In this document: piece by piece, positions 7,721 through 16,373 of the stretch
Layout: each line of letters starts with the position of its first letter
Position numbering within the stretch: the first letter of the stretch is position 1
Source: Prevotellaceae bacterium UBA2744
Lineage (GTDB): Bacteria > Bacteroidota > Bacteroidia > Bacteroidales > Bacteroidaceae
NCBI GenBank assembly: GCA_002353575.1
Contig: DEJQ01000032.1
Location: 25,983 to 89,982, forward strand
Direction: 5' to 3'
Length of the DNA: 64,000 bases
Made by a program: the position numbers and the translations under genes
Notes under the pieces: generated by a model
Told to the model about the DNA's origin: nothing
Seen by the model: only the letters and a program-made list of their open reading frames with translations
Database searches by the model: none

Positions 7721-9159
7721 AATCACCACTCCACCCCATAATGTTTGCCGGAACGGGCAGCGACGTAGGCAAGAGCATCATCGCTGCTGCCTTCTGTCGC
7801 ATATTCCGCCAAGACGGTTACCAGCCCGCACCGTTCAAAGCACAGAACATGGCTCTCAACAGCTACGTAACCCCCGACGGACTGGAAATCGGGCGTGCAC
7901 AAGCCGTACAGGCAGAGGCGGCAGGCATACCGTGTCATGCAGACATGAATCCGCTGCTGCTGAAACCACAGAGCGACCACACATCGCAGGTAGTCCTGCA
8001 CGGGCAACCCATAGGCAGCAAAGACGCATACGACTATTGGCGCAAGGGCAGCAACTCGGTAATAGACTTCCGCGGAGAGGTATGCAAGGCATTCGACCGT
8101 CTGGCATCGCACTACAACCCCATCGTCATGGAGGGTGCAGGCAGCATAGCAGAGATAAACCTGAGAGACCGCGACCTGGTGAACATGTCGATGGCACGCC
8201 ACGCTAAGGCAGACGTGATACTGGTCGGCGACATCGACCGCGGCGGGGTCTTTGCAAGTGTATATGGCAGCATAGCCCTGCAGACAGAGGCAGACCGCCG
8301 ACTCATCAAGGGCATCATCATCAATAAGTTCCGCGGCGATATGCGCCTGTTCGAAGAAGGCAGGAAGATGATGGAGGACATCTGCGGACTGCCAGTTCTG
8401 GGTGTAGTACCCTACTACAAGGATATATACATAGAGGAAGAAGACAGCGTGGCACTCAGTCAGAAGCACCGCCAACTGACCGAAGGCAAGGTGAACATAG
8501 CAGTAGTACTGCTGCGCCATATCAGCAACTACACCGACTTCGACACCCTGGAGCGCGACCCGCGAGTCAACCTTTTCTACACAAACAACACAGCTGACCT
8601 GGAGCATTCAGACATCATCATCCTGCCCGGCACAAAAGCCACAATCGACGACCTGACGGAACTGCGGCGCAACGGCTGTGCCGCCTCCATACAGCGGGCA
8701 CACCGAAACGGAAAGACCATCGTAGGCATTTGCGGCGGATACCAGATGTTGGGAGAAATGGTGGAAGACCCCGATGGAATCGAGGGAAACATAGCCTGCA
8801 TGCCCGGTTTGGGACTCCTGCCCATACGTACCACGATGCTTCCGACCAAGACCACGCGGCAAGTCACGTTCGAGTTCAACGGACAGCAGTGTCAGGGTTA
8901 CGAGATACACCAGGGACTCAGCACCACCGAAGAGCAGATACTCACCACAGACCACTGCATCGGCACCTACATTCACGGTCTGCTCGACAACCAGCCCGTC
9001 ATCGACTATCTTCTGAAACCGTTCAAGACTCAAAGCACCGCATCCGGCACACAAAGCATTGAAGACTTCAAGCAAGAGCAGTACGACCGGCTTGCCGACC
9101 ACGTGCGGCAGTATGTAGATATGGACCGTATATACAAAATACTCACAGACAATGATTGA
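7717..9159 (+). CDS. cobQ: Cobyric acid synthase
   Basis: This 480-aa protein amidates the b, d, e and g side chains of adenosylcobyrinate diamide. It has an N-terminal dethiobiotin-synthetase-like P-loop GTGSDVGKS (12-20), then QAVQAEAAG and VMEGAGSIAEINL. A glutaminase domain follows with VGICGGYQMLG (nucleophile Cys339) and a C-terminal YIHGLLDN histidine motif. The start at 7717 is chosen because its ATGA overlap with the preceding stop is typical of this operon. An upstream start at 7621 would add 32 residues reading through the adenosyltransferase gene. The length is normal for CobQ/CbiP. Confidence 0.95.
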   Translation: MKSPLHPIMFAGTGSDVGKSIIAAAFCRIFRQDGYQPAPFKAQNMALNSYVTPDGLEIGRAQAVQAEAAGIPCHADMNPLLLKPQSDHTSQVVLHGQPIGSKDAYDYWRKGSNSVIDFRGEVCKAFDRLASHYNPIVMEGAGSIAEINLRDRDLVNMSMARHAKADVILVGDIDRGGVFASVYGSIALQTEADRRLIKGIIINKFRGDMRLFEEGRKMMEDICGLPVLGVVPYYKDIYIEEEDSVALSQKHRQLTEGKVNIAVVLLRHISNYTDFDTLERDPRVNLFYTNNTADLEHSDIIILPGTKATIDDLTELRRNGCAASIQRAHRNGKTIVGICGGYQMLGEMVEDPDGIEGNIACMPGLGLLPIRTTMLPTKTTRQVTFEFNGQQCQGYEIHQGLSTTEEQILTTDHCIGTYIHGLLDNQPVIDYLLKPFKTQSTASGTQSIEDFKQEQYDRLADHVRQYVDMDRIYKILTDND

Positions 9160-10153
9160 AGGGCACGGCGACGACAAATACAGATACAAGGACATCAGAT
9201 CAGACTTCTCATCGAACATCTGTGTCCACGACAGCCATCAGGCACTGATGACTCACCTCGCCAGCCATCCGGAACTCATCGGCCACTACCCCGAACCCGA
9301 AGCATGGTCGCTGGAGGCAGTGATAGCAGAGCGCCACAGAATCAGTCCCGAACAGGTAATAGTGACCAACGGAGCTACAGAGGCAATCTATCTCATTGCA
9401 CAGACTTTCGGCATGCACCCTGTCATCCCCACACCCACATTCAGTGAATACGAGGATGCCTGCAACATGTACCCCCGCAGCGCCACAGCCTTAGATATTC
9501 AGACAGGCGGAAAGCGGAACGGCAGCATGCTGTGGCTATGCAATCCGAACAACCCGACCGGAAAGGTATATGACCAGAACCACATCGACCGCATGATGGA
9601 AAAATACAGTTTAGTGGTACTAGACCAGAGCTACGAAGACTACACAGTCGAGCACGTAATGTCGCCGCAATGGGGATGCCGCACACCATACTCCCTGCAG
9701 ATACACTCCACGGCAAAGACATACGGCATACCCGGTTTGCGATTAGGATATATAACCGGACACGAAAGCCTCACCCGCCAGCTACGCAGGCACATACACC
9801 CCTGGAGCGTATCCTCGCTGGCAATAGAGGCAGGCAAATTCCTGCTGCAGCACGACGAACTGATGTGCCGTCCCGACCTGAAAGAGGCACGACGCCTGCA
9901 AGACCTGCTACAACAGTCGGGACACATAACCACAAGTCCCTCGGACACTAATTTCTTCCTCTGTAAAATGCAGCATCACACCGCAGCCGAACTGAAGGAC
10001 TTTCTTGCACAGGAACACCATATTCTGATTCGCGACGCATCGAACTTCAAGGGACTAACTACCCGGCATTTCCGCATCGCATCACAGACACCGCACGAGA
10101 ACGACGCTTTAGTCAGTGCCATCAACTTATTCGTAAAACAGAAAAATGGATAA
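9152..10153 (+). CDS. cobD: L-threonine-O-3-phosphate decarboxylase-type PLP enzyme
   Basis: This 333-aa class I/II aminotransferase-fold protein should supply (R)-1-aminopropan-2-ol phosphate, the linker between the corrin ring and the lower ligand. It has the N-terminal GHGDDKYRY typical of the CobD branch, VTNGATEAIYL, CNPNNPTGK and the PLP lysine in STAKTYG (Lys189), followed by RLGYI. It overlaps cobQ by 8 bp and cbiB by 8 bp. Histidinol-phosphate aminotransferase is the nearest relative and cannot be excluded on sequence alone, but the position between cobQ and cbiB argues for the cobamide role. Confidence 0.87.
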   Translation: MIEGHGDDKYRYKDIRSDFSSNICVHDSHQALMTHLASHPELIGHYPEPEAWSLEAVIAERHRISPEQVIVTNGATEAIYLIAQTFGMHPVIPTPTFSEYEDACNMYPRSATALDIQTGGKRNGSMLWLCNPNNPTGKVYDQNHIDRMMEKYSLVVLDQSYEDYTVEHVMSPQWGCRTPYSLQIHSTAKTYGIPGLRLGYITGHESLTRQLRRHIHPWSVSSLAIEAGKFLLQHDELMCRPDLKEARRLQDLLQQSGHITTSPSDTNFFLCKMQHHTAAELKDFLAQEHHILIRDASNFKGLTTRHFRIASQTPHENDALVSAINLFVKQKNG

Positions 10154-11084
10154 CTGTACGTCAGTCATATTACCCCTGCTCGCGGGTTGGACACTCGACC
10201 TTCTGATGGGCGACCCCTCATGGCTGCCCCATCCCATCGTGTGGTTCGGAAAAGCCATTGCCGCATTCGAGCACCGGCTGAACAAAGGAACAGGCAGAAA
10301 GACAAAGGGTGCATTTACAGCTATATTCCTAATCATATCCGTTTTCACAGCAACATGGATGCTCAGGCATTTGTGTTCAATTTTCAACACCCAATTCAGA
10401 ATGATTCTCGATGCCGTAATCATCTTCTACTGTCTGGCAGGAACGACTCTGATTCGGGAAGTCCGCGAGGTATTTCTCGCACTCGATCGCTCACTGGACG
10501 AAGGGCGGCGGCAAGTGGCACGCATCGTAGGTCGCGACACCAAAGAACTGTCGGCACAGGAAGTGCGCACGGCAGCACTCGAGACCCTGGCAGAGAATCT
10601 CTCCGACGGCGTGATAGCCCCCCTGTTCTGGTTTGCCATATTGGGCACGCCCGGTATGCTGGCATACAAAATGGTGAACACACTCGACTCGATGATAGGG
10701 TACAGAACCGAACGCTATCGGGAATTCGGTTGTTGGGCAGCAAGGATTGATGACATCGCCAATTATATCCCTGCCCGCCTCACAGCCTTGCTGATGGTAT
10801 TACCCGAAGTCGCAGTCAGGGGGAAGTGGTCATTGATAACCTTTGTATTTAAGAACGGACGCAAACACGCATCGCCTAACAGCGGATACCCCGAAGCAGC
10901 ACTGGCAGGTCTGCTGAACTGCCGTTTCGGAGGTCCGCATTACTATTTCGGACAACTCTTCGACAAACCATATATAGGCGAGAACGACAGACCCCTATCC
11001 ACCGAGGACATGAAAAAAGCCGTACGAGTGAACCGAACGGCTGAGATACTGATGATTCTAACAATCACACTTCTACACCTTTAA
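10146..11084 (+). CDS. cbiB: Adenosylcobinamide-phosphate synthase
   Basis: This 312-aa integral membrane enzyme joins the aminopropanol (phosphate) arm to adenosylcobyric acid. Recognisable family features are DLLMGDPSWLPHPIVWFGK at the N-terminus, ENLSDGVIAPLFWF, YKMVNTLDSMIGY and the C-terminal SPNSGYPEAALAGLL. Several hydrophobic segments fit the membrane location. It is the last gene of the plus-strand operon and meets cobT tail to tail with a 14-bp gap. Confidence 0.93.
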   Translation: MDNCTSVILPLLAGWTLDLLMGDPSWLPHPIVWFGKAIAAFEHRLNKGTGRKTKGAFTAIFLIISVFTATWMLRHLCSIFNTQFRMILDAVIIFYCLAGTTLIREVREVFLALDRSLDEGRRQVARIVGRDTKELSAQEVRTAALETLAENLSDGVIAPLFWFAILGTPGMLAYKMVNTLDSMIGYRTERYREFGCWAARIDDIANYIPARLTALLMVLPEVAVRGKWSLITFVFKNGRKHASPNSGYPEAALAGLLNCRFGGPHYYFGQLFDKPYIGENDRPLSTEDMKKAVRVNRTAEILMILTITLLHL

Positions 11085-11090
11085 TTATAC

Positions 11091-11123
11091 TGCAAATATC
11101 AGAAATACTTCGTAATATTTGCA
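11091..11123. terminator. Inverted repeat between convergent cbiB and cobT
   Basis: TGCAAATAT (11091-11099) and ATATTTGCA (11115-11123) are perfect 9-bp arms with a 15-nt loop. The repeat lies across the junction of the two convergent operons and could act as a weak bidirectional terminator. The stem is AT-rich and has no clear T-run. Confidence 0.3.
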
Positions 11124-12154
11124 TTCTGGAAATTATTCATTTCGTTCACCATCCTGACAGCCGAATCGATGATCGGGAAGGCACAGAGAGCTCCTGTTCC
11201 CTCTCCAAGTCGCAAGCCCAAAGAGAGCAAGGGTTTTGCATTAACTATGTCGAGCATCATCTTATGCCCGCTTTCATCTCCTGAATGAGTGAAAATCATA
11301 TAATCCTGCGATGCCGGATAAAGACGGATAGCAGCCAGAGCGCATGCCGTCATAATGAACCCGTCGATCAGCAGCACCAGATGCCGTTCGGCAGCCCTGA
11401 GCATAGCCCCAACGGCAGCGACCATCTCGAAACCGCCGAAATAAGACAGGCAACGGACTACATCGGTCGCCCCATCCTGTCCGAAACGGCACTTATAGTT
11501 TTCCACAGCACGCCTCAGAACCTCATACTTATGACGAATACCACTACTGCCAAGTCCTGCACCCGCACCGACACATTCACGAAGCGGAACATCACCGAAC
11601 AAGCACATCCAGATACTCGACGGAGACGTGTTTCCTATGCCCATCTCACCGATGCTAAGCAGACGGCACCCCTCTCCTATGCAGTCATCAACCAGGTCGC
11701 TGCCAATCTGAATTGCCTGATTGAACTGATCGTCACTCATGGCAGGTTCATAAAGAAAATTCCCCGTGCCGCGGTCTATCTTCCGATTGATTATCCCAGG
11801 GCAGGAAGAGAGATCATAATCCACCCCTACATCGACGATGCGAAGTTTGAAACCATGCTGGCGGCAAAACATATTGACACCGCCTCCGCCACGGGTGAAA
11901 TTCAGCATCTGCTGCCACGTCACTTCACGCGGAGAGACACTGACCCCTTCGCGCTCGATACCATGATCGGCGCCTAAGAGCAGATGACAGGGATGGGCGA
12001 CTGAGGGTGACAGCGTGTGCTGGATAAGACACACCTGAGCGGCAAGTTCTTCAAGCCGTCCAAGAGCCCCCTTTGGTTTGTTCAGATTGTCGATTTTCTG
12101 CCAGATGGCACCTTCGAGCGATTTGTCTGTAGGATGTATGTCGAATGTCTTCAT
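11099..12154 (-). CDS. cobT: Nicotinate-nucleotide:dimethylbenzimidazole phosphoribosyltransferase
   Basis: This 351-aa enzyme activates the lower-ligand base to its alpha-ribotide for cobamide assembly. Family motifs include KPKGALGRLEELA, LLGADHGI, GEMGIGNTSPSS, LIDGFIMTACALAA, HSGDESGHKMML and LRLGEGTGALCAFP, in which Glu318 corresponds to the catalytic base of the Salmonella enzyme. The length is normal. It is the last gene of cobS-cobU-cobT, and its ATG overlaps the cobU stop by 4 bp. Members of the family accept many bases, so the lower ligand used by this organism cannot be read from the sequence. Confidence 0.95.
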   Translation of the reverse strand: MKTFDIHPTDKSLEGAIWQKIDNLNKPKGALGRLEELAAQVCLIQHTLSPSVAHPCHLLLGADHGIEREGVSVSPREVTWQQMLNFTRGGGGVNMFCRQHGFKLRIVDVGVDYDLSSCPGIINRKIDRGTGNFLYEPAMSDDQFNQAIQIGSDLVDDCIGEGCRLLSIGEMGIGNTSPSSIWMCLFGDVPLRECVGAGAGLGSSGIRHKYEVLRRAVENYKCRFGQDGATDVVRCLSYFGGFEMVAAVGAMLRAAERHLVLLIDGFIMTACALAAIRLYPASQDYMIFTHSGDESGHKMMLDIVNAKPLLSLGLRLGEGTGALCAFPIIDSAVRMVNEMNNFQNANITKYF

Positions 12155-12666
12155 TTTATTCTTAATTCTATTCCGCTGACCATGAGGATTACCTCGTCGG
12201 CATTAGCGGCTATATACTGATTCATCCAACCCTGAAGGTCGGTAAACTTACGTTGCAGCGCATTGTCGGAAACACCGCCAAGCCCTATCTCGTTTGTAAC
12301 GAAGATATACGTGCCGTCATGTGCCGTAAACGCATCAAACTCTTTCTTTGCCAATTCCAGGCAATGTGCGACATCAAGCGTCGGATTCCCGGCAGAAATA
12401 ATATTCGTAAGCCAGAGCGTAACACAATCGATGACCGCAACACGTCCTGTCAGGTCGTGACGGCTCAGATGGATTTCCTCCTCTATATTGGTCCACTGCG
12501 GTCCGCGCCGCTCCTGATGTATTCGTACGCGCTCCCTGAACTCGTCATCCCAGATATGCGCCGTAGCAACATATACTGGGGTCTTCGACAGACCGAGAGC
12601 CATCCTCTCTGCCTTGACGCTCTTGCCGGAACGCTGACCGCCTGTAATCAAAATAATACGTCTCAT
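12151..12666 (-). CDS. cobU: Adenosylcobinamide kinase / adenosylcobinamide-phosphate guanylyltransferase
   Basis: This 171-aa bifunctional enzyme phosphorylates adenosylcobinamide and then adds GMP. The P-loop GGQRSGKS is near the N-terminus, followed by YVATAHIWDDEFRERVRIHQERR, which includes the histidine region that takes GMP. DCVTLWLTN and FVTNEIGLGGV are also present. The ATG at 12666 is chosen because it overlaps the cobS stop as ATGA. A GTG at 12675 would add three residues. The 3' end overlaps cobT by 4 bp. Confidence 0.93.
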   Translation of the reverse strand: MRRIILITGGQRSGKSVKAERMALGLSKTPVYVATAHIWDDEFRERVRIHQERRGPQWTNIEEEIHLSRHDLTGRVAVIDCVTLWLTNIISAGNPTLDVAHCLELAKKEFDAFTAHDGTYIFVTNEIGLGGVSDNALQRKFTDLQGWMNQYIAANADEVILMVSGIELRIK

Positions 12667-13442
12667 AGGGCACACAATACTATATATACGGACAACTCAG
12701 TCAACAGACACACCGCACCCATGCAGTCGCCCGTATAACCATGAATCTTACCGTTGATAAACATATAAAGGAAATACATAACGACACAGGGTACAGAAAC
12801 GACCATCTCCCACGGCAGATGCGAATACCAAAGGAACAAAGCCATAGGCAACAAACCCTGAACAGTAAGACTGAGACCTGCCTGCCAACTAATCTTCCGA
12901 TAGATCATCTTCGTTTTTGCTTTCTCCTCCCTGCGGGCGTATGGCATCATAATAATAAGCGGTGCCGACACCATCTTAGAGTAAGGGGTGGCAGCCATGA
13001 TTGCCATAGCAGCCATAGTCGGCGGAAGAGAAAGAAGTGCTGCAACGAGCAGAAGGTGATAGACTGTCAGTCCAATGACTCCGTAGGTTCCTATATGCGA
13101 ATCCTTCATTATGGCAAGGATACGCTCCCTATCGGAACCGCCTCCGCCGAAACCGTCCATAAAATCAGCCAACCCGTCTTCATGCAAAGCACCGGTAACG
13201 AGAAGACGCGCCACGACAGCCAACAGCACAGCTACGGTATATGGCAGACACATGCTGCACCCCCACAGCGTCAAAGCCATCAGACCGCCCGTTATCCACC
13301 CCGTCAGAGGCCAGAACTCAACCACACTCTTATAACTCTCCTTAGGAGGTTCATAAAGACGCCATAAAGGAAGCCGCGTAAAGAAAATAAACGCAGCCCA
13401 AATGCGATCGTACCAATGTAAATGAAGACTGTCAGTGTGCAT
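12663..13442 (-). CDS. cobS: Adenosylcobinamide-GDP ribazoletransferase (cobalamin synthase)
   Basis: This polytopic membrane enzyme of 259 aa joins AdoCbi-GDP with alpha-ribazole (phosphate). The N-terminus AAFIFFTRLPL and the motif GALHEDGLADFMDGFGGG, with conserved acidic residues, are diagnostic. Most of the rest is hydrophobic. The ATG at 13442 is used rather than the TTG at 13463, because a -7 promoter box (13461-13468) overlaps the upstream codon and would place the transcript start downstream of it. It is the first gene of the cobS-cobU-cobT operon and is divergent from btuF. Confidence 0.92.
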   Translation of the reverse strand: MHTDSLHLHWYDRIWAAFIFFTRLPLWRLYEPPKESYKSVVEFWPLTGWITGGLMALTLWGCSMCLPYTVAVLLAVVARLLVTGALHEDGLADFMDGFGGGGSDRERILAIMKDSHIGTYGVIGLTVYHLLLVAALLSLPPTMAAMAIMAATPYSKMVSAPLIIMMPYARREEKAKTKMIYRKISWQAGLSLTVQGLLPMALFLWYSHLPWEMVVSVPCVVMYFLYMFINGKIHGYTGDCMGAVCLLTELSVYIVLCAL

Positions 13443-13460
13443 ATTGTCTAATTTTGCATA

Positions 13461-13468
13461 CAAAAGTA
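13461..13468 (-). promoter_or_regulatory. Predicted -7 box for cobS-cobU-cobT
   Basis: TACTTTTG on the minus strand fits TAnnTTTG. Transcription would begin near 13454, leaving a leader of about 12 nt before the cobS ATG at 13442. Confidence 0.45.
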
Positions 13469-13482
13469 CAAAATATATTTAG

Positions 13483-13490
13483 TAATTTTG
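13483..13490 (+). promoter_or_regulatory. Predicted -7 box for btuF-btuC
   Basis: TAATTTTG fits TAnnTTTG and lies 26 bp before the btuF ATG at 13516. A TTTG exists upstream (13453-13456), but the 26-bp spacing is longer than usual, so the -33 element is uncertain. No riboswitch is visible in the short leader. Confidence 0.4.
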
Positions 13491-13515
13491 CAGCCAGAAA
13501 AGAAAATCTACTGAA

Positions 13516-14637
13516 ATGATGAAGGAAACAGTCCTCTTTTTAATCCTATCCGCCCTGCTTTGTGCCTGCGCAGGTAGAAATGCAAAGTCGCAAGACTCTC
13601 TCGATACAGAGTCCGACACACTCGCCGCCGTTAATGTAAAATATGCCACAGGATTCTGTGTTCACGATTCTGCAGACATACGTCTGGTAGATGTCGGCAC
13701 TCACGATCATTTTGCCTTGGTACATTCAACCGATGCGACAGTTCCTGACGGATACACGAAAGTCGTAGTACCTATTACCCGGACAATCTGCATGACCTCG
13801 CTGCAATTGTCGAATTTCACCATTCTTAATGCCCACGATGTGGTAAAAGGCATAACTGGCACAAAGAACATGTTCAACAAGGACATCCTCGAACGGGTCA
13901 AGAACCGGCAAATAGTCAAGATAGGAATGGAGGGTAATTTCGACACAGAAATGGTATTGGCTGCCAATCCAGACATCATTTTCATATCTCCATTCAAGCG
14001 TGGAGGCTACGAACCCATCAAGGAATCGGGAATCACTCTGGTTCCGCATCTGGGATACAAGGAACTCACCCCCCTGGGTCAGGCAGAATGGATTAAGTTC
14101 GTAGGCATGTTCATAGGAAAGGAACGAGAGGCAGAGGATATTTTCAATGGCATCGAGCAGCGCTATAACGAACTGAAAGCAAAGGTTCAAGACGCAGTAA
14201 CCGATATGTCTCTACCCACGGTCTTCAGCGGTGAAATGCATAGCGGAACGTGGCATGCTGTTGGCGGGAAGAATTATCTGGCGCAGATATTCCGTGACGC
14301 TGGAGCGAAGTATGTCATAGATGACGAAGAAACCGCAGGAGAGAATCTGGAATTTGAAAGGATGTATTCTCTCGCTGCGAAGGCTGATTATTGGCGCATA
14401 CTGAATAGTTTCCCCGGGGATTTCTCCTATGATGCATTAAGCGCATCTGAACCGCGTAACGAACTATTCAAGTCTTTCAGAGAGAGGAAGGTTATTTACT
14501 GCAACATGAAGAAACAGCCGTATTATGAGATTGCGCCCGTACAACCTGATGTGTTGCTTAAGGATTTCGTAGCCATCTTTCACCCCGATCTTGTTGAATC
14601 TGATTATACACCAACTTACTATAGGTTACTGAAATGA
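13516..14637 (+). CDS. btuF: ABC transporter substrate-binding lipoprotein, BtuF/FecB-like
   Basis: This 373-aa periplasmic binding protein of the iron-siderophore/B12 class has a lipoprotein signal (lipobox ALLCAC, Cys18). A PBP domain carries ILNAHDVVKGITGTKNMFN, AANPDIIFISPF and a C-terminal lobe ending VAIFHPDLV. Family relatives bind B12, cobinamide, heme or Fe-chelates. B12 or its precursors is inferred from position among cobamide genes. A second Met two codons in (13519) could also start translation. The stop overlaps the permease ATG (ATGA). Confidence 0.85.
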   Translation: MMKETVLFLILSALLCACAGRNAKSQDSLDTESDTLAAVNVKYATGFCVHDSADIRLVDVGTHDHFALVHSTDATVPDGYTKVVVPITRTICMTSLQLSNFTILNAHDVVKGITGTKNMFNKDILERVKNRQIVKIGMEGNFDTEMVLAANPDIIFISPFKRGGYEPIKESGITLVPHLGYKELTPLGQAEWIKFVGMFIGKEREAEDIFNGIEQRYNELKAKVQDAVTDMSLPTVFSGEMHSGTWHAVGGKNYLAQIFRDAGAKYVIDDEETAGENLEFERMYSLAAKADYWRILNSFPGDFSYDALSASEPRNELFKSFRERKVIYCNMKKQPYYEIAPVQPDVLLKDFVAIFHPDLVESDYTPTYYRLLK

Positions 14638-15659
14638 AAACGTACTCTCTGTTCATAGGGTTAGTTGTATCCATTCTGGCTCTGGTTGCCGTAAATCTTA
14701 TGATAGGGTCTGTCAACATTCCGACGGGCGAGGTCTGCCGCATTTTAATGGGAGACAATTCTAATGAGATATGGACGAATATTGTTTTCAGCAGCCGTCT
14801 GCCTCAGGCGTTGACCGCCGTGGTAGCCGGAGCCGGACTTGCAGTCAGCGGTCTTCAGATGCAGACTGTGTTCCGCAATCCTCTGGCCGGTCCTTCCGTA
14901 TTGGGTATCAGTAATGGTTCGGCGCTGGGTGTTGCATTCGTTGTACTGCTGTCTGGACGTGTCGGCGGTGTGGCTCTCTCGCGACTGGGTTATCTTGGCG
15001 ATGCTGCCATGAGCGTGGCCGCCGTCATAGGTGCGTTGGCTGTGCTATTGCTTATTCTGTGGGTGTCGGGAAAGGTGAACGGGAATGTCACGTTGCTGAT
15101 AATCGGCGTGATGATAGGTTATCTGGCAAATGCTGTAATCGGGGTGATGAAGTTTCTTTCACCCGAGGAGGATGTGAAGGCATTCGTGGTGTGGGGACTT
15201 GGGTCGTTTTCCAGGGTGTCGGGTGATGAGATGGTGTTTTTCATCATTCAGATGTGTATTCTGCTGCCGTTAGCCTGTCTGTTGGTGAAACCATTGAATC
15301 TTATGCAGCTGGGAGATAACTACGCCTCTAATCTGGGTTTGAACATACGGCGTGCACGCATGATGATAATCGTGAGCAGCGGTATTCTGGTTGCTATAGT
15401 AACGGCTTATTGCGGTCCGATTATGTTTATCGGCATGGCTGTGCCGCACCTGACACGGAGTGTGTTCCGCACGTCAGACCATCGCATCCTGTTGCCGGCT
15501 ACGGCTCTGTGTGGGGCTGTTTTGGCTTTATTCTGCAATCTGATAGCCCGTATGCCTGGTTTCGAGGGTGCTCTGCCAGTGAATAGTGTAACGGCTTTGG
15601 TAGGTGCTCCGGTGGTTGCAGCAATCATTTTCGGAGGAAGGAGGAACGAGGCTGAATAG
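14634..15659 (+). CDS. btuC: FecCD/BtuC-type ABC transporter permease
   Basis: This 341-aa inner membrane permease has about ten hydrophobic segments. Family motifs include RLPQALTAVVAGAGLAVSGLQMQ, NPLAGPSVLGISNGSALG, GPIMFIGMAVPHLTR and the C-terminal RMPG...LPVNSVTALVGAPV. It is translationally coupled to btuF. The expected third component, a BtuD/FecE ATPase, does not follow. A convergent phosphatase gene begins 6 bp away, so the ATPase must be encoded elsewhere if the importer works. Confidence 0.92.
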   Translation: MKTYSLFIGLVVSILALVAVNLMIGSVNIPTGEVCRILMGDNSNEIWTNIVFSSRLPQALTAVVAGAGLAVSGLQMQTVFRNPLAGPSVLGISNGSALGVAFVVLLSGRVGGVALSRLGYLGDAAMSVAAVIGALAVLLLILWVSGKVNGNVTLLIIGVMIGYLANAVIGVMKFLSPEEDVKAFVVWGLGSFSRVSGDEMVFFIIQMCILLPLACLLVKPLNLMQLGDNYASNLGLNIRRARMMIIVSSGILVAIVTAYCGPIMFIGMAVPHLTRSVFRTSDHRILLPATALCGAVLALFCNLIARMPGFEGALPVNSVTALVGAPVVAAIIFGGRRNEAE

Positions 15660-15665
15660 CCGGGG

Positions 15666-16373
15666 TTACAGTATGTTTTGTATTTCCCCTAAGGCATTAA
15701 CCACGTAGGTCGGGGTTACGGTGCTTTCGCTGAGGTCTGTTCCCCATCGGTTGAAGAGCAAGGCGTCGATGCCTGCATTCAGCGCACCCTTGATGTCGGT
15801 CTGGATGTTGTCGCCGATCATAAGTGTTTGTTCCGGATTTGCTCCGGAGGTGGTCAGTGCGTAATCGAAGAAGAGGGACGAGGGTTTGTTTGCTCCCGCA
15901 TCTTCGCTGAGGATGACAGTATCGAAGTAGTCGCGCAGTCCAGAAGCAGAGAGTTTTTTGTATTGAATCTCATGGAATCCGTTGCTGCATAGGTGCATCC
16001 GATAACCTTTTTCCCGAAGGTAGTCCATCAGTTCGTGTGCTCCGGGTACAACAGCAGATTTAGTGGAACAGTTATCGAGAAATGCATTGCTTATATCAAG
16101 ACAGAGCTGCGGGGTGACACGGAGTCCGATGCCTGTACTAAGCGGGCGGCGGAAACGCTCCACGATAAGATAGTCGCGAGTTATTTCGCCTTTGGCATAA
16201 CGGCTCCACAGGTCGATGTTGGTGGTCCAATAGGCATCGTAGAATGTCTCGGAATCGGGGAAGTAGCGTTCGAGATGAAATTCCCCGAAGGTTTCTTTCA
16301 GGGCGACATTGGCATTGTTGTAGGTGTCGTAGATTGTGTCGTCGAGGTCTATGAACAGGTCTTTATAGTGCAT
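15666..16373 (-). CDS. HAD-family hydrolase, YjjG-like
   Basis: This 235-aa haloacid-dehalogenase-type phosphatase shows motif I DLDDTIYDT near the N-terminus, SNGFHEIQ for motif II, and the later KPSSLFF and MIGDNIQTDIKGA motifs. The closest family type is the noncanonical pyrimidine nucleotidase group (YjjG). The ATG at 16373 is preferred over a TTG at 16394 and overlaps the cbiJ-cbiD gene by 11 bp. As the last gene of the corrin operon it might fill the missing alpha-ribazole-phosphate phosphatase step, but nothing in the sequence shows this. Housekeeping nucleotide cleaning is equally likely. Confidence 0.8.
   Translation of the reverse strand: MHYKDLFIDLDDTIYDTYNNANVALKETFGEFHLERYFPDSETFYDAYWTTNIDLWSRYAKGEITRDYLIVERFRRPLSTGIGLRVTPQLCLDISNAFLDNCSTKSAVVPGAHELMDYLREKGYRMHLCSNGFHEIQYKKLSASGLRDYFDTVILSEDAGANKPSSLFFDYALTTSGANPEQTLMIGDNIQTDIKGALNAGIDALLFNRWGTDLSESTVTPTYVVNALGEIQNIL

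Noticed and set aside
12253..12738. Plus-strand open frame opposite cobU
   Set aside because: It is antisense to a secure CobU with P-loop, and it has no recognisable protein pattern.
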